DNA of 20,443 bases from a virus. Positions within the stretch are counted from its first letter, which is position 1. Each line of letters opens with the position of its first letter. Shown here in pieces: positions 13,483 through 20,443 of this stretch. The stretch spans positions 1 through 20,443 of IMG/VR virus record IMGVR_UViG_3300025128_000445; one strand, 5' to 3'. The notes under the pieces are model-generated. The model ran no database searches. It had not been told where the DNA came from and was given only the letters and a program-made list of their open reading frames with translations. The translations under genes were made by a program, and so were the position numbers.

Positions 13483-14243
13483 AGAAAATGATAGGACAGC
13501 TAGAGGAGGCTATTAATATAGACTCAGATGATTCTGTGTTCAGTGAAAGACTTTTTACAGATCTTATTAACCAAGCAAGAGCTGTCTTTATTAGACAAGA
13601 CTTAAATAAGAATAGGACTGCAGATCCTACAATCATACAAGAACTACCTTGTGTAGAAATGGAGATCACTACTGCCGCTTTGTGTGGATGTTTAGATATA
13701 CCTGGAAACTGTAAACTTCTAAGGTCAAAGAAGAAAATTCCAGATACTATCGAACTCCATCACAATGACGGTATCTTATCTGTAAGACCTGTACAGATTA
13801 TACAGGCACCCTTTAGTTATGTAGACTATAAAAGAATACCGCATATCCATTATTCTAGATTTGCAAAGAATGCTATATATGCATTTTTACTAGATGACTA
13901 TATGTACTTGTACTCACCTGGTCAGGAGCACTATGCTTTGATAGAGCAGATACACATTAGAGGTATCTTTGAAGATCCTACTGAGGCAGGTAACTTTGTT
14001 AATACTTGTGGAGACCCTTGCTTTACTAAAGAAAGTAATTATCCTGTAGCTACATGGATGTTTGAGGCAGCTATGAAGCCTCATATTATGGGACAGATGA
14101 ACATGAAGCTTGTATCTGTAGACGATAAGAATAACAACTCAGACGATGATACAGTTCCTAGAAACGTACCAAGACAACGTGCTCCAGTAGCAGCAGCTAC
14201 AGGTCAACCTGCTCCTAGAAGACAACAACCAGCTAGACGATGA
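13470..14243 (+). CDS. Neck/ring structural protein of crAss-like type
   Basis: A 257-residue protein. It starts MLTLEKMIGQLEEAINIDSD, then has a helix with FSERLFTDLINQARAVFIRQ, and a signature CVEMEITTAALCGCLDIPGN followed by CKLLRSKKKIP. This Cys-containing ME...C.C...C..L.S...IP arrangement is what I recall for a conserved crAss-like structural protein encoded just before the IHF-like gene. The middle (FAKNAIYAFLLDDYMYLYSP) is beta-rich and the last 40 residues are a basic, Pro/Arg/Gln-rich tail (PRQRAPVAAATGQPAPRRQQ), probably disordered. It likely contributes a ring of the connector between portal and tail. It overlaps the genes on both sides (13 bases upstream, 4 bases downstream). Confidence 0.75.
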   Translation: MLTLEKMIGQLEEAINIDSDDSVFSERLFTDLINQARAVFIRQDLNKNRTADPTIIQELPCVEMEITTAALCGCLDIPGNCKLLRSKKKIPDTIELHHNDGILSVRPVQIIQAPFSYVDYKRIPHIHYSRFAKNAIYAFLLDDYMYLYSPGQEHYALIEQIHIRGIFEDPTEAGNFVNTCGDPCFTKESNYPVATWMFEAAMKPHIMGQMNMKLVSVDDKNNNSDDDTVPRNVPRQRAPVAAATGQPAPRRQQPARR

Positions 14244-14767
14244 ACAGAAAGAAAGGGGCACAGGGAAAGAATAATGCTAATGTAAGGTCTCAAGACTTTT
14301 ACAGGTTCTACTATGATCACGAGCGAAAGCCGATTCCTTACAGTAAGCTAAAGAATTTGTATAAGGATTTGATGTCAGGAGTTATGCAAATTATGCTAGA
14401 TGGAGATGAAGCGGTCATCCCTAACCTAGGCTCTTTCTCTATTCGTTCTTACAAGCCAAAGAAGTTTGATAAGAACGGCAACTTTCTTAAACCAGCTATT
14501 GACTTTGGGAGATCTTGGGAGTACTGGAGGAAACTTTATCCAGATAAAACAGACCAAGAGATTACTAAAGTAAAGAGTAAACCACTTCTTAGATATGAGA
14601 ACAGGCACTCTAAAGGCTTAAAGTACATGTTCTACTGGGATCATAGTACTTTAGCTATACGCGGAAAACAGGTCTACAATTTTAAACCTGCAACTCAATA
14701 CAACAGAAAACTTAGTAAGATTGTTAAAAGCGATACTGAGGTTTCATTTGAATCTATAACCCTATGA
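14240..14767 (+). CDS. IHF/HU-like structural protein of crAss-like phages
   Basis: A 175-residue basic protein. Residues 31-73 follow the HU/IHF layout: helices (YSKLKNLYKDLMSGVMQIML), then DGDEAVIPNLGSFSIRSYKP, equivalent to the G-x-G-x-F beta turn of HU. The later segment with KYMFYWDHSTLAIRGKQVYN and then FKPATQYNRKL is the pattern I recall from proteins annotated as 'IHF subunit' in crAss-like genomes. These sit in the tail/neck region of the operon and are virion components with the IHF fold, so nucleoid function is not implied. The start overlaps the previous gene by ATGA, as does its stop with the next. Confidence 0.85.
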   Translation: MNRKKGAQGKNNANVRSQDFYRFYYDHERKPIPYSKLKNLYKDLMSGVMQIMLDGDEAVIPNLGSFSIRSYKPKKFDKNGNFLKPAIDFGRSWEYWRKLYPDKTDQEITKVKSKPLLRYENRHSKGLKYMFYWDHSTLAIRGKQVYNFKPATQYNRKLSKIVKSDTEVSFESITL

Positions 14768-15519
14768 GAAACGGAAGACTAGTATCATACAGAACTATAG
14801 CATCTAGCTTACAGAGAGACTTTCCATTTGTTACTGAGACTATCAGTGATGAAGAGGTTATAGAATGGCTAGGATCATTCATGGGACTAACTAATGCTCC
14901 TGTAATGCTATCAGATCAAACAGCTTTCCTTGAACTGTGTGACGGTAAAGCTCCACTACCTTGTGATCTACATTTAATTATGCAGGTTGCTAGAACAGAT
15001 GCAGATAAATTAGCTGACGGTCCTTGTTCTACACTTAGTCCTATGAGATGGACTACAGATAAATTTCATAGAAGATACCATGACAGTGATGGAGATTTCC
15101 AAGTAAACTCTCCTTATACATATACTGTTAATGACAATTATATTTTTCCTAACTTTAATGATGGTATAGTTGCTATAGCATATAAAGCTATACCTACAGA
15201 TGATGAAGGATTCCCAATGATTCCTGCCGATGAGCAGTGGGTACAAGCTGCAATACATGATATTGCATGGAAGTCAGCTCGTAAGCTTTGGTACTCTAAT
15301 AAAATCTCTACAGATAAGTTTCAGAAGCTGGAACAGGATAGAGATTGGTACTTTTCACAAGCAGTTACTTTCTCTAGAATCCCTAGTATAGATCAACGAG
15401 AGGGCCAAAAAAATCATAGACTACGCTCATTTACGGATATAAATTATCACAATGATTTCTTCCGTAACTATCAATTACCCGAACAGAGATACTTTAAAGG
15501 TCAGTACTTTAACTCATGA
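14764..15519 (+). CDS. Ring/tail-tubular structural protein of crAss-like type
   Basis: A 251-residue protein. Helical N-terminus (SLQRDFPFVTETISDEEVIEWL), then DLHLIMQVARTD, a beta strand series around NDNYIFPNFNDGIVAIAYKA, the characteristic IPTDDEGFPMIPADEQW, a long helix region (IHDIAWKSARKLWYSNKIST) and a polar, aromatic tail. The 'IAYKAIPTDDEGFPMIP' pattern is what I recall for the conserved crAss-like structural protein lying between the IHF-like and muzzle genes. It is probably one ring of the tail barrel, in the area where other podophages have a P22 gp4-like protein; that equivalence is inferred. It is translationally coupled on both sides. Confidence 0.8.
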   Translation: MRNGRLVSYRTIASSLQRDFPFVTETISDEEVIEWLGSFMGLTNAPVMLSDQTAFLELCDGKAPLPCDLHLIMQVARTDADKLADGPCSTLSPMRWTTDKFHRRYHDSDGDFQVNSPYTYTVNDNYIFPNFNDGIVAIAYKAIPTDDEGFPMIPADEQWVQAAIHDIAWKSARKLWYSNKISTDKFQKLEQDRDWYFSQAVTFSRIPSIDQREGQKNHRLRSFTDINYHNDFFRNYQLPEQRYFKGQYFNS

Positions 15520-18500
15520 CGAATCAAGACCCTCATGTTAATGATTATAAGGACGGCTTAAATAAGGATTTTAATCCTGAATCTTTTCCAAAGACCGCCT
15601 ATGAAGATGCAAACAATCTGCGTCTTTTTACCTCTGAAGATGGACAATCTTTAGGGGCTATTCAGAATGTTACTGGTACTAGGGTAGCAGCTAGTATTCC
15701 TCAGTCTATCGTAGGCATGTGTCAACTTAGGGATAAGGTTGTAGTATTTGCTACTGATGACTCATCTGAAGAAGGAGGAGAAGGATTTATTTATGAAGTA
15801 GAATTTAATTTCCAAGATTTTGGAAACGACGCTGATGTAAATTTAATCTACAGTAATCCAGATTTAAGATTTTCAAGACTACGTCCTATTGAAGCAATAG
15901 GTATTTTTGAGAACGCAAACTTTCAAAGAGTTTACTTTTCAGACTTTGAGAATCCTACTAGATCAATAAATATTGCTGATCCTCTTGTAAGTACTTTTGC
16001 AGTTTCAGCTCTAAACTTTTTCCCTAACCCAGGAGTAGTTAGACCTGTAGTAGATAATGTTAGCGGAGGAGGAAGCCTTCGAGCAGGTATATATTCATAC
16101 TGTTATTTCTTTACATCTGAAGGAGGTAATACAACAGTTATATCTCCTATGTCTCAACAGGTTCATATTGTTCAAGCTGATGATAATAATGCTAGTACTA
16201 CTAATAATTATTTTGGTATTACAGAAATTATTGATGATGATTTTGCAACTACAAAACAGGTAACACTAACAGTAGATCTAAGTGAGTTACCTCCTGATAC
16301 TTATCAGACAATTAGTTTAGTTAGTGTTTTTCTTGCCGACTTTGGAGAGCTGCCTCAAATAGCAGTAGTAGAATCAGAAGATATTTCTGGTAACACTGAC
16401 AGTGTAATTTTAGTACACTCTGGAAATGAGGGAGAAGAAATTGTCTCTAGCTTTGAAGAGTTTGCTACAGGTAACGTACCTTTTAAAACCAACAAGACAT
16501 TTGGTATAAAAGATAATATTCTATTTTGTGCTAACATTAAAGGGTATGAAATTGATGTACCTGATGTTATTCGAGAGGGATTAGAAACATTTAGATTTAG
16601 ACAGAATAGTAGTAATACTTATGACAATTACGGGGTTTATCAGAATCCATTTAATGATGAATCAGGAACAGTCTTTGGAGAAGAGGCTGGAGGCACTTAT
16701 GAGACTTGGTTAGATGACTATCAATATAAGTTTCAGCAAAATAGTGGAGTTTTAGGAGGGTCAGCTGAGTTTATAAGTTATGAATTTTGTCTACACAGAA
16801 TGGAGGGAGATAGCTCTCCTAATATAGGACTAGGATTTCTAACAAATTTTTTTAATGATAACCAAGCTATTGATGATATAGATATAGATGATGGAGTTGA
16901 TTATCTTAATAGATCATTTAGAGATTTTGCTAGTCCTTATAATAGAGTTGTAAGAGGCTATAAAAGAGGAGAGGTTTATAGATTTGGCATTGTATTCTTT
17001 AATTCTGCAGGAGGATCTTCTAGTGTACAGTTTATAGGGGATATTAAGTTTCCAGAAATTTCAGATACCTCTTCAAGTCCAGTAGGTACTACATACGGCG
17101 GACAGCCAATATTTCATTTTCCAATATCATTATCAAGAGGTTATGATGGAGATAATGCGGGATACACTGATCTTTTCTCGTTAGGCATAAACTTTACTGT
17201 TAGTTTAGATCAAGATTTTCTTGCTGCTAATGAAATTACACACTATCAAATTGTAAGGTGTAAAAGAAAAGATAGTGATAAAAGCCGTTTAGCACAAGGA
17301 GTAGTTAATAAGTGGTACTTACCTGCTACAGCTTTTGCTGATGCCGATGTTCAGGATAACCCGCAGGTATTCTATCCTGTAGCAGAGATGTTAGATATCC
17401 CAGGGCATCTTAATAGGTATCATAAAAACAGCGGCCGCTTCGAGCATGAAGGTGAAGGCATTGGAGGCAATGAAGCTCCAACTGCATTTGGAGAAAATGC
17501 TGAACAGTTTATCTATCCTTTGGGGGGCATAAATTCAGCTGCATTTGGTGATGGTATACATGGAGATGATGGCGTAAAACAACCACACGTTCATGATGTC
17601 CAAGATGGCACAGGATATGATTTTCATAATAGTGTATTTAATACTCTGCTCCCCTCTAATGATCGTAGAACTGGTGTAGGTTACATAGGCGGATCTGTAT
17701 TAGGGGAAGACCCAGATTCTTCTCCAACTCAGTCCGATAGAAGGAATATTATTGAAACATCTGTTCCTTATCAATCAGCAGCTTCTGTAGAATGTCTCAT
17801 GTCTTTTCACTGCCCTGAGATAACCTTTAACCATTTTGTTCCTAGCTTATCATCAGGCGTAGACTTTTTACGTACAGTAGGAGTATTAACTTACACTACT
17901 AAACATAATACAGAAAGAAAGCACCATCCTTTTGGAATAGGACCAGAGGGTTCAGAACTAGAATACCAATATCCACCTAGTCTAACTCGAGGAGGTAAAT
18001 TAGATAATTTTACTCAATGGGGTCACACTTTATATAGTATTCAAAATAGTCCTGGTAATACTCAAAATTCTATATCCAATAGTCCAGGTAGTATGGAACG
18101 TGGTACTGATGGAGGATCTGAAACATCTATTACAGAAAAGCGTAAAGAGTTCAGACCTTTATTAGGATGTGATAATATGTTAGGCGCTGACAGTGATCAT
18201 GAAAAAACATTTTTCTACAGAAAGAAGGATCCTGCACGTAGCGATCGTAAGTTAATTACTAAAGCTAGACAAACATCTCCTTTAGATGTTTTAGGCAATG
18301 CCCCAGCGGATTTTCACCTTCAGCCTGAGAACTTTGAAAAGATTGAAGACATGCAGTCTATTGTACCAAGTACATATGTATTTGACCCTACCATTACAGT
18401 TGGAGACTTTACTTGTAAAAATTTAGCCTTTGAAATGGGTAACGTTTTTGTAGACGGTATGGAACATACTAGAATGGCTAGACATGGTACTAATTTATTA

Positions 18501-20443
18501 ATCAGTACAGGAACAATTGCAGGAGCAAAATTCCATAGTACTAATTCTGCTACTCACGATAATGCTGGTAGATTTATTGCTAATCATCCTGGGTTTGCAG
18601 CCACTGCAGGAACCCGTGGAGAAAACTTTGCAGGATCTGCTTTCTTAGTAGAGTATGTCCGTAGAAATACAAATCAATATGGAGGGCAGTCGCAAACAGC
18701 AGTAGCTGCTAATACTTTCTTTACCACATCGGCTCCTATTAAAGTAACAGAAATAAATGCTACTACAGGCCAAGAAACAATAACAGCATCACAAAACTTT
18801 AAAGTTTTTGAGGGAGATACTTTTGTACAGTACTATGAGTTCATGAAGAACTTCTGGAATAATCAGTATAGTAAAAATGATGAGACTTCACAAAATGCTA
18901 GTGCTTTTAACTATAATGACTCTAGTACTTTTGAAACAGTTGTAATTCCTGTAGAGTCTGTTATTAATACACAGCTAAACGCAGGGGCAAGTAGGTTTGC
19001 GCCTAATGAAGGACTGTTCGATCCTGGAGAAGATGTTCCTGAGAACTATAGAATGCAGGAGCAATTTGATGTTAATGGAGTATCGAATGTTTTATTCAAC
19101 GGCACAACTAAAGCATTTGAATATAACCCTGTATTCTCAGAAGATCAGATTACTAAAATATTCTTTGCTGATCCTCCTGACTTTAATCCAGTATCCGAGT
19201 TTGATGTTAGAACATATTACTCTAATACAAAAATTTTAGGAGAGAGTGTAGACGCATTCACACAGTTTGGTATACTTAACTATAAAGATATTGATCCAGC
19301 ATATGGGGCTATTAATAGACTACTCAATCTACAAGATGAAATTGTAACTATTCAAGATGACGCTATCGGAGTCTTCTTAGTTAATACTAGAGAACTTGCA
19401 GGAGCTGAATCAGGTACTCTTATAACATTAGGCACAGGAGATGGAGTTCAAGACTTCTCATATGTCACTACTCAGAATGGGAGCATACATCAATATGCTG
19501 CTGTAGTAGCAGATGGAGTTGCCTATATTCTTGATGCTAAACGTAAGGCCTTAGTTATACTAAAAGGGACTACAGCGCAAGATGTATCAAAAGCATTGGG
19601 AATGAATAGCTACTTCAATGATAACATTGGAGGAATGATGCTCTTGACCAAGAAGCAGGGGGGCGATAACCCACTAATAGGTATTGGAGCTACATTAGGA
19701 TATGATACTAGAAACAGAGAAGTTCTTATTTCTTTATTTGGTAATCAGTATGGATACAACTTAAATAATAATTATTCTTATGGACCTAACAAAGCATTTA
19801 ACTCAGGCTTTGGCACAGGTTTAGGATTAGATGGAAACATTGAGTTACTGTATATGAATGGTGTTCCATTTGATGTTACTAACCTACCAGTGCAGGCAGG
19901 AGGTAATCCAGGAATTATAAATGTTGATGGAGATGCTATAAATACTCCAGGAGATGAACTCAGTGCTTACGGAGAGATTTTAGAATCAGATATAACTCCT
20001 CTATTACCATTACCTGATTTTAATAGTAATCTATTTGATGTTCTACAAAGTATTGATGGAAACTTTGAAAGCATCTTACCTTCTTCTAGGATAGAAGGAA
20101 GTACTCTAGTATACTCAGAGCCAATGGCTAAGTTTACAAGTTTCTATTCATGTTTACCTTCTCAGTATCTAAATGGTTTTAGAGAGTTAATGTCAGTACC
20201 TACCATATTAGGAGAAGGCAGCGTTGTTAATACTACTAATAGATTATTTGTACATAATGAAGGAGATTATGGACGGTTCTATGGAGAAGTATCAGATACA
20301 TCTTTAACTTTCATTGTAAACACAGGAGCACTATTAAATAAGATCTTAAGATTTATAGAATACAACTGTACTGTAAAAGATGAGAACGGCAACGTTATTC
20401 AGTCTGCGGGTTTAAATAGAATTAGAGTAGAGAATGATTATCA
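15516..20443 (+). CDS. Muzzle/'stabilization' protein of crAss-like phage (partial, 3' end beyond window)
   Basis: The frame opens at the ATG at 15516, overlapping the previous stop (ATGA), and stays open for at least 1,642 codons to the window edge. I read the whole frame and saw no stop. Signatures of the family are present: N-terminal DYKDGLNKDFNPESF and YEDANNLRLFTSEDG; VYFSDFENPTRSINI (about 139); KTFGIKDNILFCAN (about 328); GYKRGEVYRFGIVFF (about 480); HYQIVRCKRKDS (about 575); FHCPEITFN; YVRRNTNQYGGQ (about 1045); LQDEIVTIQDDAIGVFLVN; and AKFTSFYSCLPSQYL near the end. In crAss-like virions this protein forms the large distal tail muzzle. The signature spacing is stretched by loops (for example Gly/Asp/His-rich 17450-17640). 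An internal GCGGCCGC at 17432-17439 is just a codon run. Confidence 0.9.
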   Translation, partial: MTNQDPHVNDYKDGLNKDFNPESFPKTAYEDANNLRLFTSEDGQSLGAIQNVTGTRVAASIPQSIVGMCQLRDKVVVFATDDSSEEGGEGFIYEVEFNFQDFGNDADVNLIYSNPDLRFSRLRPIEAIGIFENANFQRVYFSDFENPTRSINIADPLVSTFAVSALNFFPNPGVVRPVVDNVSGGGSLRAGIYSYCYFFTSEGGNTTVISPMSQQVHIVQADDNNASTTNNYFGITEIIDDDFATTKQVTLTVDLSELPPDTYQTISLVSVFLADFGELPQIAVVESEDISGNTDSVILVHSGNEGEEIVSSFEEFATGNVPFKTNKTFGIKDNILFCANIKGYEIDVPDVIREGLETFRFRQNSSNTYDNYGVYQNPFNDESGTVFGEEAGGTYETWLDDYQYKFQQNSGVLGGSAEFISYEFCLHRMEGDSSPNIGLGFLTNFFNDNQAIDDIDIDDGVDYLNRSFRDFASPYNRVVRGYKRGEVYRFGIVFFNSAGGSSSVQFIGDIKFPEISDTSSSPVGTTYGGQPIFHFPISLSRGYDGDNAGYTDLFSLGINFTVSLDQDFLAANEITHYQIVRCKRKDSDKSRLAQGVVNKWYLPATAFADADVQDNPQVFYPVAEMLDIPGHLNRYHKNSGRFEHEGEGIGGNEAPTAFGENAEQFIYPLGGINSAAFGDGIHGDDGVKQPHVHDVQDGTGYDFHNSVFNTLLPSNDRRTGVGYIGGSVLGEDPDSSPTQSDRRNIIETSVPYQSAASVECLMSFHCPEITFNHFVPSLSSGVDFLRTVGVLTYTTKHNTERKHHPFGIGPEGSELEYQYPPSLTRGGKLDNFTQWGHTLYSIQNSPGNTQNSISNSPGSMERGTDGGSETSITEKRKEFRPLLGCDNMLGADSDHEKTFFYRKKDPARSDRKLITKARQTSPLDVLGNAPADFHLQPENFEKIEDMQSIVPSTYVFDPTITVGDFTCKNLAFEMGNVFVDGMEHTRMARHGTNLLISTGTIAGAKFHSTNSATHDNAGRFIANHPGFAATAGTRGENFAGSAFLVEYVRRNTNQYGGQSQTAVAANTFFTTSAPIKVTEINATTGQETITASQNFKVFEGDTFVQYYEFMKNFWNNQYSKNDETSQNASAFNYNDSSTFETVVIPVESVINTQLNAGASRFAPNEGLFDPGEDVPENYRMQEQFDVNGVSNVLFNGTTKAFEYNPVFSEDQITKIFFADPPDFNPVSEFDVRTYYSNTKILGESVDAFTQFGILNYKDIDPAYGAINRLLNLQDEIVTIQDDAIGVFLVNTRELAGAESGTLITLGTGDGVQDFSYVTTQNGSIHQYAAVVADGVAYILDAKRKALVILKGTTAQDVSKALGMNSYFNDNIGGMMLLTKKQGGDNPLIGIGATLGYDTRNREVLISLFGNQYGYNLNNNYSYGPNKAFNSGFGTGLGLDGNIELLYMNGVPFDVTNLPVQAGGNPGIINVDGDAINTPGDELSAYGEILESDITPLLPLPDFNSNLFDVLQSIDGNFESILPSSRIEGSTLVYSEPMAKFTSFYSCLPSQYLNGFRELMSVPTILGEGSVVNTTNRLFVHNEGDYGRFYGEVSDTSLTFIVNTGALLNKILRFIEYNCTVKDENGNVIQSAGLNRIRVENDY

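Noticed and set aside
17430-17440. GC-rich GCGGCCGC octamer in a low-GC gene
   Set aside because: It spans ordinary Ser-Gly-Arg codons in an open frame, with no partner sequence or repeat nearby to suggest a site of insertion or control.

Overview
This window is part of the virion-gene region of a tailed phage that very probably belongs to the crAss-like phages (order Crassvirales) and infects a marine Bacteroidota (Flavobacteriia-like) host. The strongest evidence is at the right-hand end. There, four overlapping genes follow the typical crAss-like order: a cysteine-containing neck/ring protein, an IHF/HU-like structural protein, a second ring-type protein, and a very long muzzle/'stabilization' protein still open at the window edge. 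The host is suggested by four things: a phage gene product with a type IX secretion (T9SS) type A sorting domain, a second product that looks like an outer-membrane beta-barrel, a promoter-like element of the Bacteroidota TAnnTTTG type, and low-GC coding sequence with few Shine-Dalgarno sites. All genes lie on the + strand and are packed with overlaps such as TAATG, ATGA and TAAcATG.

Layout. 1-1560: the end of an upstream gene, an AT-rich leader, a probable major capsid protein, and a strong intrinsic terminator. 1572-2794: two small paralogous structural proteins and a jelly-roll-like protein, probably head fibre or decoration components. 2797-4028: four tiny, highly basic proteins (one carries the recurrent GMTKAGVKAYRR / PGSKLKTAVTGKVK signature), then a 125-residue unknown. 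4030-7636: a 786-residue secreted T9SS cargo protein with ten Cys-rich GCTDP-type repeats, a 50-residue unknown, and an outer-membrane barrel candidate. 7640-8773: a lysis-like cassette with a one-helix membrane protein plus coiled coil, a secreted thioredoxin-fold protein lacking CxxC, and an M15 peptidase endolysin. After a candidate promoter at about 8781, 8809-13482 holds tail or fibre proteins: a second tandem paralogous pair, a Cys-tailed protein, a Gly-rich/collagen-like protein, a repeat-bearing fibre-like protein and a Lys-rich/Pro-Asp-rich protein. 13470-20443: the conserved neck/tail block.

Working together (inference): head maturation genes come first, then basic proteins that may accompany packaged DNA. 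Next comes an envelope-modification and lysis segment that could act on the outer surface of the infected cell before wall degradation. The tail assembly genes follow. The most unusual content is the envelope segment: a phage that appears to use its host's own T9SS to place a repeat protein on the cell surface, next to a phage-encoded outer-membrane barrel. No tRNA, CRISPR array, insertion sequence, integrase, reverse transcriptase or origin was seen.
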